A stretch of DNA of 64,000 bases from Bolinopsis microptera. Taxonomy: Eukaryota; Ctenophora; Tentaculata; Lobata; Bolinopsidae. The stretch is taken from NCBI RefSeq assembly GCF_026151205.1, contig NC_087076.1:15051675-15115674 (forward strand). The letters run 5' to 3'. The notes below the pieces were generated by a model. That model saw only the letters and a program-made list of their open reading frames with translations. It did not search any database and had not been told where the DNA came from. This document shows positions 47,717-59,003 of the stretch, in pieces. Every line of letters starts with the position of its first letter. Position 1 is the stretch's first letter. Position numbers and translations under genes: made by a program.

Positions 47717-48628
47717 ATGGAGAAAAGACCTCAGTTTGGACAGAGATTTTTAACAGATGATGCAGAAGTCTTTGCCCATAATGCTTGGGATATGGTCGAC
47801 TGGGGCGAAGAACAAGAATTAGCTGCACAAGATACAGTGTCAAAAAATAGCTGCCGTCCATCTGAAGATGTATACCAAGATGTACTCAACAACTCTGCTA
47901 AAAAATGGGATAAATTCTATGGGATCCATAATAACAAGTTTTTCAAAGACAGACATTGGTTGTTCACTGAATTTCCTGAACTAAAAGATTCTTCGGAAAA
48001 TGTAGAAAGGGTGAATATTTTTGAAGTTGGTTGTGGTGCTGGAAATACCATATTTCCCATCATAGAGCACAGTGATGAAAATGCAAATATTTTTGTATAT
48101 GGGTGTGACTTTTCGTCAACTGCAGTTGATATTGTGAAGTCGAGTAAGTTGTACAGTGATGACAAGTGTCATGCTTTTGTTTGTGACATCTCACAGAAAT
48201 CTTTGCAAGTACCTATTCCTGAAGAAAGTCTTGATCTCATAACTATGATATTTGTTTTATCTGCACTAAATCCTGATGACATGGCTCATTGCATCCAAAA
48301 TCTCTCTAAATATCTCAAACCTGGTGGTCACATCCTCTTTCGTGATTACGGGCGTTATGATTTAGCGCAACTGAGGTTTAAAAACGGAAGATGCCTCTCA
48401 GATAATTTTTATGCTCGTGGTGATGGAACAAAAGTTTATTTTTTTACACAAGATGAGATGGACAAATTATTTACAGATGCTGGCCTTGAAAAAGTGCAGA
48501 ATATTGTTGACAGGAGACTGCAAGTTAACAGAGCTAGAAAACTGAAAATGTATAGAGTTTGGATTCAATGTAAATATGCCAAACCTATTGCTAATGTTAA
48601 CAAATCAGCTGAAATTGATTTATCTTAA
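47717..48628 (+). CDS. METTL2: METTL2-like tRNA cytidine-N3 methyltransferase
   Basis: 303 codons, one exon. The N-terminus [11 protein letters not shown]...HNAWDMVDW and the block [15 protein letters not shown] are signatures of the METTL2/METTL8/METTL6 family, and the RPQFG-type start fits METTL2. The S-adenosylmethionine motif EVGCGAGN is at residues 103-110, followed by [10 protein letters not shown] and the [16 protein letters not shown] block. Family members make 3-methylcytidine at position 32 of tRNA-Thr and tRNA-Arg, usually in the cytosol and with a partner protein. Human METTL2 proteins are somewhat longer (about 378 residues); the shorter N-terminus and the absence of introns are notable. 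All core motifs are intact. Confidence 0.92.
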   Translation: MEKRPQFGQRFLTDDAEVFAHNAWDMVDWGEEQELAAQDTVSKNSCRPSEDVYQDVLNNSAKKWDKFYGIHNNKFFKDRHWLFTEFPELKDSSENVERVNIFEVGCGAGNTIFPIIEHSDENANIFVYGCDFSSTAVDIVKSSKLYSDDKCHAFVCDISQKSLQVPIPEESLDLITMIFVLSALNPDDMAHCIQNLSKYLKPGGHILFRDYGRYDLAQLRFKNGRCLSDNFYARGDGTKVYFFTQDEMDKLFTDAGLEKVQNIVDRRLQVNRARKLKMYRVWIQCKYAKPIANVNKSAEIDLS

Positions 48629-48984
48629 ATTTACTTGAATCGGTAAAGATGTTTCTTATAATTAGGATTTATTCTTTGGAGATAACACAATTGTTTTATT
48701 GTTACACCTATGTACTTTAGGACTCGCTGAAGTTTTACTTTTAGTAGTCATTAATTGATTAATTGCAACAAAAATAATTCACAGACAGTTTTATCCTACT
48801 GTTAAAGTCAAGTCATATTTAACATTTTAGCTGAACATTTATCAATAACTGATATGAAAGTCAATTCTGATATATAGATATGATATTACAGAATTAAAAG
48901 TATTTCTTGAGTGTTATTTATATGTGTATTATAATCCAATGATGATCCCACAGTATAATAACAGTAACCATTTCTTTTTAGATA
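48629..48984. other. Intergenic / 5' leader of FMO gene
   Basis: AT-rich. A TTCTTTTTAG tract just before the FMO ATG could be an acceptor of a 5' UTR intron. Confidence 0.4.
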
Positions 48985-50492
48985 ATGAAAGATGTTTGTG
49001 TCATTGGTGCAGGAGTGGCTGGTCTTGTTGCTGCTAGATATTTGCGAGAAAAGTTTTGTGTAACCGTTTATGAAGCTTCTCCATCAATTGGCGGAATTTG
49101 GTTGTACAATAAACATGAGACAGGAGTTAAGCACACTCCTATGTACAAGAACCTCAGAACAAACTTGCCAAAACAACTGATGACTTTTAGAGACCTTCCT
49201 TATCATAAAGATATTCCAACTTTTCTCACTCATGGGCAAGTGATGAAATATTTAGAGGATTATAGTGAGAAATTCTCGATAGCAGACCTTATCCAATTCA
49301 ATACTCCTGTCACCTCTGTTAAACCAGAAACCTCAACTGACCCTGTTAAATGGATTGTGTCCACGGCTAATGGTAAGTGTATAATATTATGTTTGACAAA
49401 AATTTAAAATCTATAATATTATATATTCAATATAGGTTGAAAATCGTATTTTCTTCGCCATCTCAATGTGCAATTCATAATTTTAATCATTTATTTGAAA
49501 AATTGACTGGTAAATATTAATATTTCACTCTCATCACTGACCTGAAAACTCAGTCATCAACTTCATCTGAAACACCAACTGTCTCAAGTTTTACATCTTA
49601 ATATTGTTTTTGAGTGTTTAGAAAAAAGTGGAATAAAACGTTTGCAGGCCAAAAGACCTATGATGCTGTAGCAGTTTGTACCGGCTCCTTCAATGAACCA
49701 CGGTATCCTGATGACATTGACCTGACAAATTATTCTGGAGCAGTTTATCATAGCTCAACATACAAAGATCCATCAGATTTTACTGATCATGAAAGTATAT
49801 TTGTTGTTGGAGCTGCTAATTCTGCAGTAGACATAGCCTTAGAGCTGTGGAAAGCTGGCAAGAAAATTGTTCTTTTCCATCGAAAGTCAGAAGACCTACC
49901 TGGTTTTCCTGACGACGTTATTCAAATCCGGAAATCTATTTCAAGTTTGAACAACAAGGATATAAAATTTAATGATGGTCATTCAGTAATCTGTGATGCT
50001 ATACTAATGTGCACTGGGTTTGATACAGACGTTTCCTTTATAGATAAGTCGTGTGGGCTATCTGTTAAAGGTGATTTGACTGTCGTTCCTCTTTATCTGT
50101 ACATGATAAATCCTCACTTTCCATCTATGGCTCTGTTTGACAGACTTTTCACGATAACTCCTTTCTTGCTTTGCGAGTATCAGGCAATTTTATTTGCAAA
50201 ATTACTCAATAAAACAGTCAAGTTGCCTTCTGAGACCCACTGTATGTTGAAAGAAGCAAACAATTTGATAAATCATAGCAAAAGATTAAGTGATCGTAAA
50301 CTTTATCTTTCGACGAATGGAATGCAGAATCACATGGATTACTATCGTGAAATTGGAAACATTATAGGCGATCATTTGATTGAGTATGAGTATGGTGTTA
50401 CTCTTCATGAAAAAGTTCTACATTGTCGAAATATCAACCCTTTAGAGTATCGGGACTGGCCTAATTCTCATTGGGAAAACTTGGGGTTTTAA
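48985..50492 (+). CDS. Flavin-containing monooxygenase-like protein, exons 1 and 2
   Basis: Exon 1 (48985-49372) carries the FAD-binding VIGAGVAGLVAARYL at residues ~5-19 and the GGIWLY block; its donor is G|GTAAGT in phase 1. Exon 2 (49648-50492, acceptor TTTGCAG) carries DAVAVCTGSFNEPRYP, the second Rossmann motif VVGAANSAVDIALEL, CTGFDTD and FPSMALFDR. The joined protein is 410 residues, slightly short of typical FMOs (~430-530). Members oxygenate nitrogen or sulfur in small molecules with NADPH and FAD. The second motif has alanine-asparagine where GxGxSG is usual, so catalytic competence is uncertain. A second, homologous exon 2 lies at 51295. Confidence 0.85.
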
Positions 50493-51294
50493 AAGAAGGG
50501 AAGAGTAATTTGATATGATGCATGATGTCAATTTATTGGGACAGGTATAATTGGTACCTAATATAGAATCAACTAAAATGAAACTAAATGTGCCCATTTT
50601 GAAAATATTGTAGTTCTATTAAAATCAGCATTTATTTAATGTACGTTGATGAGGTGTTTATTTTCTTAAAGTCTGTGTTCACTTTGTTCAATATTTTACA
50701 TGAAAACAACACCATCTGTCATGTCCTTGGTTTCAATTAATTTTATATAATGTATTTAAATACAATAGGTTTTTAAGCATGTGTTGATAAATTTAGTGTT
50801 GATGTTTTTAGTTTAGTGTAATTTGAATTAAATACAAGGTGTTTAACCCAAAGGATGGTATACCAGACATATACTCGTACTGTAGATTGTTTATTGTGAC
50901 CCTGACAGATGCTATGTAGATAATTGTGTATATAATATACAAACTCTCCATACTGTGAAACTATACCGTGGCCATTTCTTTTCATGGTAAAGAAGATTAT
51001 TACTTAGCATAGATTTAACTTTATACCAACAAAAAGCTTTTGTTTATGTTTCATGACTAAACATTTTTCCTCTTTACAACAATTACATACGTTCTAGAAG
51101 TAATCATTTTAACATTCTTTGGAATAGTATCGTATAGTTCAAAAGTTTAATCTTTCGGCACAACCTAGTCTTTCCACACAACCAAGTATAAAACCTTCCT
51201 GTTTTGGGAGAAGTTAATATTAATTGATTTTTACATATGCGTCACATATATCAATAAATTTCATTTATCTTTTTCAAGAAATCCATGTTTTCAG
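50493..51294. other. Spacer between the two FMO 3' exons
   Basis: AT-rich; no FAD-binding exon or other ORF of note on the plus strand. Confidence 0.5.
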
Positions 51295-52168
51295 GATCAC
51301 GTTTGTTTGATGCAGTGGCAATATGTACGGGCCGGTATGACACCCCGCACATTCCCCCAATAAAAGGACTGGATACTTACACTGGTAGATACGAGCACAG
51401 CAAGGACTACTCCTCTCCAGAGCTCTACGAAGGACAACATGTGCTGATAGTTGGAGCACATGCTTCTGGAACCGATCTATTAATAGATCTCTGTGAGCAT
51501 GGCGTGAAAGCAGATATCAGCCACAGGAGACCGGAACTGAAAGTGGGACTTACACCAGGGGTTTTCCAGTACACTGAACCTGTACTGTTTGAGGGGGATG
51601 TTGTGTATTTTAAAGGAGATGCTGAAGGTCACAGGTTTGATGTTATCATATTTGCAACAGGATATGATACGAATTTACAGTACCTTGATCCTGACTGTTT
51701 GATAGAAACAGATGTCATTCCTAGGCCTCTGTACAAGTTTGCAATAAACCCCAAGTATCCGACAATGGCTATTTTCAACCAGTGTGTCTTCATTGCTCCC
51801 TTCCCGTTTAGTGAGTACCAAGCACTCTACTTCCGGCAAATACTTCTGGAGAGATAAAGTTGGATTCTTATGAGAAGCGTTTAGAGGAAGCATGGAATCT
51901 GGTGAAGAGGAAACCTGACCTACATTTGAAGTATCAATATGGTTTACATCTCGAACAATTCGAGTACAACAAGGATCTAGCGGACATGTGTGGGATTTTA
52001 CTTGAGCTGGAGAATGACATGGAGGCGCTGAGCCGACTGTATGATTCCGTTGGAAAGGACCGAGGTGTGAATCCTTCGACTTACCGAAACAAGGAGTATA
52101 AATATGAGGGAGAAAGTGGGGATTATAAAATGATTGAGGACTGGAATTTGCTTGAAACCCGGATTTAG
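51295..52168 (+). CDS. Second FMO-like 3' exon (alternative or orphan), frameshifted
   Basis: Begins after a TTTTCAG acceptor in phase 1, at the same position and phase as exon 2 of the preceding gene (DAVAICTGRYDTPHIP corresponds to DAVAVCTGSFNEPRYP). It contains LIVGAHASGTDLLIDL, FATGYDTN and YPTMAIFNQ. No matching first exon exists between 50493 and 51294, so it may be spliced to 48985-49372 as an alternative last exon, or be an orphan duplicate. One base is missing near 51845-51850: the first frame stops at 51857, while the homologous continuation (GEIKLDSYEKRLEEAW) runs in another frame to 52168. Confidence 0.75.
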
Positions 52169-52728
52169 ATTGAATTCCTAGTTTTGTTTTAATTTTGGTT
52201 CCTCTGCCTCATTGTAACACTGGAGACTGTAATGTGATCTAGTAGTGTGGGTTTGTAGATTTTATTAGTTATCTTGATTGGAGTTATTTACATTTAATGT
52301 CAGATTTTTAAAATTAATTTTAATAACAGTTTTTAGATTACCATGGCCTGGTAAGTACAGAAAATACATTAACATACATTTAAGATTTGTTTTATTTTTC
52401 AATGTTACTTTCTTATTTTTTATATCCGTGTTTTTGTCAATAAGAATTATGGTTTTTTCCTTGATGTAGATTGTAAAATTTTTGATTACTGTAGTAATTA
52501 TTAAGTAAAAACGTTTAATTACTAGAAAAATGGTTTTACTGCTTATCTCAGATAAGAGATCTGATTACGAGAGTCCCCTAATTCTTTGCAATACTGATAG
52601 GCCCTTAATTTTCCTTTCTTACTTACATTACTTACTGAACGAATACATTATAAATTAATGAAAATGAGCAACTATGTACTGGGTTTTTATTGATTTGACA
52701 TAAATAATAACGCCATGTTATCCAGGGT

Positions 52729-53424
52729 ATGAAACTGAAAACATGGCTCCCAGGCCTCAGTCGACGATCCCTCCACGTTGCTGTTCTAGGAGAAAGGCTA
52801 ATTTTAGCAGACAACAAATTTTTCGTCAATTCTCCCCACCTGCCGGCTCCAATAACAAACAGACTTGCTATGGCTCACCGCTGTCCATATAGAAATAATG
52901 AAATAGACTTCAACTTAGCCGAAAATGAGGAATCTGATTTTGCTGCAAAATCAAGTGTTTTGGGGAATTCCTCTTCTTTGTTTACCACTAGTTCTATTGT
53001 CAGCTCCTCAAAACTGTTAAAAAGACGTCAAATGTCCTATCTTGATGGAAGAAAATTACAGTCGAGGCAACACAAATCCCAAGAAAAAGATTACTGGATA
53101 TCGAAAGAGGATATTTTCATAACTGAAGCTGGTGCTAAACTAATCCACGCTGGTACTTATGGTAGATATCTAAACATCATATTTGGAGTTGGCGGATGGT
53201 GTTTGTATCCATTGGAGGAAACTATGATTGATCAGCTTAGCGAGGGGTTTTTCATTACCAGGAAGTTTGGATTTGTTTCCCATGGGCAATTGTTGTCGGA
53301 AACAGAGACTGAATTTATTTTAAACCAACGAACAGCTAAGTATGGAGTTGAAAGTATCCGATCTAAAGCAGTATCTGTGTTTGCTCAAAAGCTAGGTTTA
53401 GGGTTAGATAATGAAGAAGTATAA
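52729..53424 (+). CDS. MGM101-like mitochondrial Rad52-type recombinase
   Basis: 231 codons. The C-terminal half matches my memory of fungal Mgm101: a short segment ending YGRYLNIIFGVGGWCLYP aligns with its Y-R-LN-FGPGGW-L-P block, then ITRKFGFVSHGQLLSE with TREYG-HGQLIS, then KAVSVFAQKLGLG with the final alpha-helical block. The N-terminus (MKLKTWLPGLSRRSLHVAVL) is basic and hydroxylated without acidic residues, like a mitochondrial presequence, and the middle is low-complexity serine-rich. Mgm101 anneals single-stranded DNA and maintains mtDNA. It follows the FMO exons by 560 bp and precedes REC114. An AG just before the start could be an intron acceptor. Confidence 0.8.
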   Translation: MKLKTWLPGLSRRSLHVAVLGERLILADNKFFVNSPHLPAPITNRLAMAHRCPYRNNEIDFNLAENEESDFAAKSSVLGNSSSLFTTSSIVSSSKLLKRRQMSYLDGRKLQSRQHKSQEKDYWISKEDIFITEAGAKLIHAGTYGRYLNIIFGVGGWCLYPLEETMIDQLSEGFFITRKFGFVSHGQLLSETETEFILNQRTAKYGVESIRSKAVSVFAQKLGLGLDNEEV

Positions 53425-53865
53425 ATAGAATGATAATCATGAAATGTAGTGTTATCTTGCCAGTTACACATTATTAAAGTTTCAATTAAGCATTGATTTC
53501 CGCCACACTGTATTTTGATAGTGGATTCTTTTAGAAATCTAAAAGCATGAAATGCACGAGCCTTTTTATATGATGCCCATGACATAATATTTTGCAAATT
53601 ATATGATAATATATATTTTTTAAAAGATCGTATAATTCTTAAATATATTTCTACATGTGATGTTATGATTATTTATCAGATTAATTTTACTCATTCACTA
53701 TCATTTGACTCGACTCACACATTTGTATTGGATGCTATTATTAAAGATTTGCTGATAATACGATAATTTTCTTTCTCCACATTCATCAAAGCAGTTGACA
53801 TTCATTTCATGCAACTTTATTTTGTTAAATTTCTTTGTCTGATTAGATTTCAGACAGGACACAGG

Positions 53866-54495
53866 ATGTTATCTGCAAGAACGTGGAAGCTTGAACGATA
53901 CGCCAAGCAGGTGAAAGAATGGAGTCACACTGTCGCCACCCCTCAAGAACCAGTGACACTGTCCATCTTAAATGATCACAAACTTATCGTTGCTCAAGGC
54001 ACCACAAAAATCCACGAATCTCTCATGCTGTGGGAGTCAACCACGTGGATTAAGGGGGTCAGAAAAGGAGCTGCTATTCTCCTCATGATAAAAAGTCCTC
54101 TGAGTGATTCAGTAAGAAAGATAAGGTTTAAATTCCTTCCAGATAACGAAGGCACTGCTGATGCACAGGCAATAGAATGTGCCACATGTTTAAACGCATA
54201 CTTTAAATTCGAGAAGGAGTACACTAAGGAGGCGTTCTCTCAGTTTCAGCAAGATCCACTACAAGGGACGGGCAAGAAGCTCCTCGTATCTGATATGAGT
54301 AAGATGATGCTGAATGGTGATGTGACCGAGTTGTTGGGTGAACTTTACTCCAAAACAGTGTTCCCCAAGGAGCAGATTCGGCACATGTTGACTTTGTGTC
54401 TGTCAGATCCAAACTTCCCGGGCTTTGTTGCTGAAGTGGAGAAACTTCTAAAACAGATGAACAGCCAGACATCAACTCAGAGGGCTTCTCAGTGA
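53866..54495 (+). CDS. REC114: REC114-like meiotic recombination protein
   Basis: 209 codons from the ATG at 53866, chosen because a GATTTCAG acceptor ends 12 bases upstream; a longer frame from 53809 would run through that intron. TWKLERYAKQVKEW at the N-terminus, HKLIVAQGTTKIHESLML and TWIKGVRKGAAILL form the PH-like domain typical of REC114. The C-terminal LTLCLSDPNFPGFVAEVEKL resembles the conserved end of vertebrate REC114 that binds MEI4. REC114 with MEI4 and IHO1 promotes SPO11-dependent meiotic double-strand breaks. A CA|GTGAGT at the stop could also be a splice donor, so the true C-terminus may differ. Confidence 0.8.
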   Translation: MLSARTWKLERYAKQVKEWSHTVATPQEPVTLSILNDHKLIVAQGTTKIHESLMLWESTTWIKGVRKGAAILLMIKSPLSDSVRKIRFKFLPDNEGTADAQAIECATCLNAYFKFEKEYTKEAFSQFQQDPLQGTGKKLLVSDMSKMMLNGDVTELLGELYSKTVFPKEQIRHMLTLCLSDPNFPGFVAEVEKLLKQMNSQTSTQRASQ

Positions 54496-54908
54496 GTAAT
54501 GAACTTGTTTGTACATTTCACCTCTCATTGCTGCATTATTTTTATTGCAGTAGTAGAAACTATTAATCTGTTCTTTACGTATCACTATTTATTTGAAAGT
54601 CTTATTACATAACATGGTAGAGCTTTATTTCATATTTTGTAGCATATTTTATTTCAATTAGTTTGTTTTAAACATATGGCTTGGAATGTTGTAGAGTTTT
54701 GACAAGTTTTTAAATTTTCTAATTCATCCATTGAACTGAGTTTTACTGTGCAACCAACTAGAACTGTTTGGATCAAATTTATTGTTTAAATCATGATATG
54801 AAATATGCAGACCAAAATCAACAATAATTGACTATTCGATGTACATAATAACAAAAAAGTAAGTCAAATATTTCCATTCGCACTTTTTTAACCGAAAATT
54901 TTGTAGAC

Positions 54909-55550
54909 ATGGTGGTTCACACAGTGAGGCGGATCGGGGAGCCGAAGGGAATGTACCCATACCGGAGATACCTGGAACACTTCCTCAGGAAGCGAGCTAT
55001 GCTTCTTACCGAACAGGTAGCTGCTGTTAACGTCGTTTATTCTAATCAGTATAGCAGCGAAACTGTCAAGTATTTCTGGAATGAACTCTCTCCACATCTT
55101 GTGTATCGGAATCAGGATAAGCAGATCTTTAAGACTACAATTGGCAATGGTCCAACTGGAATCAAGATCTGTTTTGAAAATGGACGAGTGGTGTTTTTGG
55201 ATGGTGACGAAGATTTTGTAAAGCCCAAACCTATAACCCAGCTTGTTGAAGAGTTCATGAAAATTGCAGGTTGCAATGATTTAGAATATGAGGAAAGAAT
55301 AACACCAGAAAACAAACGTTCGTGGAGTATTCCAGAAGCGAAGTGTATTTGTGAAATCAGAGGGCAGTGTCCATGCCCAAAATACGTAGACTTACCCATG
55401 TCAGTGTACGCCAGTTCAATTGAAGGTGGTCCTAGACATAGAATGGCTCCGGTAGTTGATATGAATGAGTTCCCCGAGGGAACTACTCAAATTTTCAGTC
55501 CAGCTGCTAAAAAACATTATATGACTCATAATATGCTCAAGAAGTATTGA
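54909..55550 (+). CDS. MRPS25: Mitochondrial ribosomal protein mS25
   Basis: 213 codons, no introns after the start, which follows a TTTTGTAG acceptor by two bases. YPYRRYLEHFL near the N-terminus, the central FWNELSPHLVYRNQDKQ and the C-terminal CICEIRGQCPCPKYVDLP with clustered cysteines match mS25, whose human form (173 residues) ends with CICEVEGQVPCPSLVPLP as I recall. mS25 is a small-subunit protein of the mitoribosome. This copy has ~45 extra residues after the cysteine block (ending THNMLKKY). Confidence 0.88.
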   Translation: MVVHTVRRIGEPKGMYPYRRYLEHFLRKRAMLLTEQVAAVNVVYSNQYSSETVKYFWNELSPHLVYRNQDKQIFKTTIGNGPTGIKICFENGRVVFLDGDEDFVKPKPITQLVEEFMKIAGCNDLEYEERITPENKRSWSIPEAKCICEIRGQCPCPKYVDLPMSVYASSIEGGPRHRMAPVVDMNEFPEGTTQIFSPAAKKHYMTHNMLKKY

Positions 55551-55860
55551 ACGAATTTTAGAGCTCGGAACTGATTACGTTCGGCATTTGTGACGTTGAT
55601 AAATTAATTTCAAAAGTTTGAAGTTGTCTTTCGCCTATTCTTGTTAATGTGTTACTTTACACCATTCTTGTAAATTCTCATAATACATCTGAAATATGGA
55701 TTGTCTATCTCTCTTTTGTGTTTCTTTATCCCCTAATAATGTAAATATAATGTTTTTATACCACATCGAATTGATTGGCAGCCAAATGTTCAATTGTTCC
55801 ATAAATAGACGTAAGAAAGTTTTAAAAAATATTTGTTTCACTTCCACAGTATCGCTAGGA

Positions 55861-58229
55861 ATGTCGTTATCAGACCTGTTCGGTGATTTGGGGGATGAAG
55901 AAGATGAAGACGATTACCGACCAGACGCTAACCAAATATCGGACATTGAAGATGAAGAAGAATTGGAATCTGTTCCCTCAAACAGTGTTAGGAATTTAAT
56001 CTTATCTGCAGGTGTTTCCGGCTCTTAGAAAAGAAATTTCGCGTGTGCTTATTATCGGTCGCATTTTTCTGTATCTGTTTTTGGAACGCGCGATGACTTG
56101 GTACTTCAGAAAGATGAACGTTTTGCACGCTTTGCACGACCGAATCTGACAATCACTGCTTGGAAATTTGTATAGCACAATATTCTGACGGACACGTGAT
56201 ATTGTTTGAATGCAATTCTGACATTTTAAGTAGAAGTCTGTCATTTTGGACTCACTATTCCCGAGAGGAAATGTCCAACGAAATTTACCGATGGGCTTTT
56301 CTGGGCACTATTTTCCAACTTAGTATAATCGTGTTTGTACCTTTGACTAAACTTCTCTCAGGTCAAAACAGGCGAATCAAGAGGTTTTTCTATGGGAGAA
56401 GAGCTTCTGAAGCCCATGAAACCACCAGAATTTGATTCAGATGAAGACATAAGCACAAATAGGAGTCATGAAAAGCGGAAAACAACCATTAGCAGTGACG
56501 ATGACGCTGAAACGGCGTCAGGTGAGATATTCTATATAATATTGCTCGATTCAAATTATTGCATGCTTAATCGTACTAAAACGAATAATGTTTGCCATAT
56601 TTAATTTCTCTATAAATTAATATTACTTTTACTCAGATCTAAGGCAGTTAAACAAGAATTTGTTCGGAAGTGACGATGATTCTGATGAAGATGACCCGGT
56701 TGTGCCTGTCCCTAAGAGTGAACCTGAACCCATTGCTGTACGACCTCTCCAAAATGCGGACGATTTTTTCAAGTTAGTACTTAAATGTAATTTATTAAAC
56801 TTGCTATAAAAATAATCTGTCCCAGGAATCGGTTTCTGCACTCATAAATTTAATAAAAACTAATCGATTTACTCAGGGACTCTGATGACGACGATAAGAT
56901 CGACAAAACATCTAAAACGACCGCAGCAGATCTATTTGGTAGTGATATTGATGATGATAGTGATGTAGAGAAACCTGCTGATTCAGCTACTGCTGCTGCT
57001 ACTCAGGTTATTATTTTTCGAAATTAGTCTAAAATTAATTTCATTTATGTACGGTTTGGAATTAACGTACTGCTTGAAATCAAAGGTTCAAACCACAATT
57101 TCTGTTCTATTCTCCACTGTCCCACAAGTTTATATTGCTTTTTTTCCCTTAGGAGGACATATTTGGATCTGATCTCTCCATGTCAGATGATGATCAAGCA
57201 CCAAAACAAGCCAGTCCAAAAGCAGATTCCCCCAAAGCAGGGTCCGACGACGATCCTATTTCTTCAACTATTCATCGGTCGGACGGAGAGAGCGATGAAG
57301 ACAAGGTTGACGAAGAGAGTGAGCTACCAGTTGAGATGCCATTGACTGACATCAAACTCGGAGAAAATTTAAATCTTGTCAAACTTCCAAATTTTGTTTC
57401 CATCGACACCAGACCATTCGATGCTGAAACTTACGAAGACGAGATTGAGGACGATAACGAAATTACAGACGACGAAGGTAGATCTCGACTGAAACTGAAA
57501 GTGGAAAACACCATCAGATGGAAACATGCGTTGGACGAGCAGGGCAATCTGATCAAACAGAGTAACAGTAAGATTGTGAGATGGAGTGACGGTACTATGA
57601 GCTTGTTTGTAGGATCTGAAGAATTCGACATAATACAGGCTCCCCTAACAGGGTCCCACAGTCATCTTTATGTTAAACATGGTGCTGGTATCCAGGGACA
57701 AGCTCAGTTCCACAACAAGATGATGTTCAGGATACACTCAACAGACTCCTACACCCATCGTAAACTAACCATGAGAATATCAGACCGAGTCAGCAAGGCA
57801 TCCAAAGCAAAAACTCTGCCGGCAGTTGGAAAGAACCCGGAAACAAGACGAGAGGAAATGTGCAAGAAGGAGGATGAACGCCAGGCTGCTTCCAGACGAA
57901 GGGAGAACATGCAGAAGAAAATCAGGGAGAAAAACATAAATAAAACAATCAGCACCCGTTATCTAGAGCCGGATATCGACGAAGAGGACGAGGGCGAATC
58001 TCTCTCCGCCATCAAAAACTCTTACAAATCCGGGGGAGCTAAGAAGAAACAAAAGACAAAACAAAAGAAAGTTTCAGAAGTTTACAGCAGTGAAGAAGAG
58101 GAGGAGCCACTTCTTAGTGAGGATGAAGAGGAAGAAGAAGCGGTGGCAACTGAAAGTGACAGTGATGACGACAGGAAGAAACAAAAGAAGAAACCTGCAG
58201 TCATTGACGATGAGGAGGAGAGCGATTGA
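55861..58229 (+). CDS. LEO1: LEO1, PAF1 complex subunit
   Basis: Five exons with consistent phases: 55861-56011, 56372-56521, 56637-56772, 56877-57006, 57153-58229 (547 residues; human is 666). The start MSLSDLFGDLGDEEDEDD is the usual acidic LEO1 opening. Repeated DLFGSD/NLFGSD words mark the N-terminal half. The conserved core in exon 5 has NLNLVKLPNFVSIDTRPFD, ENTIRWKHALDEQGN, NSKIVRWSDGTMSLFVG and a Lys/Arg-rich stretch ENMQKKIREKNI. The C-terminus is acidic again. LEO1 acts in the nuclear PAF1 complex in transcription elongation and histone modification. The exon 2 acceptor could instead be CTCTCAG at 56361, but only AAAACAG at 56371 keeps the phase. Confidence 0.9.
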
Positions 58230-59003
58230 AGTGAGTTTGAGATCTGTGTACCATATTTGTTCAGATGTTCTATAACTCGGTTTGTTGTAATGACGATCAT
58301 GGTTAGTCTGTTAATAATAAGAAATCATTGGAAAAGTATGTGCTATGTGCGAGGCATTGAGCAAGTCATTTATAACATTCCACTATCGATTTCCCCCACC
58401 GATTACAGTCATTTCCAATGTCACAAGCATATTTAATGGACAAGGAGTTAACGTATAAATTCATGACTTTAAATACAACTCTTTTAATATTTATTTTAGA
58501 TTCTTTGCTTTCATAACCTTCGTCGTTATTGTTTTGAAAAATTCTGTTTCAGTCAAACTCCTGATATATTGTGCCTTAATTAACTGGAAACCACGACTGC
58601 CGACTTTCTTACTTCTCCAACAATGTACATTTTCGTTTACTGTAAATCAATACCCAGATATATCATGAACTCCGATTTACTAGAAATATTCAATTTCAAT
58701 TTCCCGATAAGTTTAGGTTTCACTGATATCTTATGCTGAAATTGCTGAATTATATCCACGGAATTTTCTCATTGCAACCAATTCACTCTAGCTATACTAT
58801 GAAGAGTTAACGTCTAAGAAGCGTGTTTTTGTAACGCTTGCCGGTATTTGCTCAGCCTGATACAAGTAAGTTTGTCTGTTTGTGAGTGATTTTTTGAAAT
58901 TCGATTAAATCAGTATTAAATAAATTATACCCAATTCAATAAATAATCATCGATAAATCAGCCATCAATCACTGTGCACATCACCACATGTCCCATATTT
59001 GTA
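58230..59003. other. Convergent 3' region, nothing recognised
   Basis: Between LEO1 and the minus-strand phospholipase; presumably 3' UTRs. Confidence 0.5.

Noticed and set aside
57163-57345. Small ORF overlapping LEO1 exon 5
   Set aside because: Alternative frame inside a well-supported coding exon.
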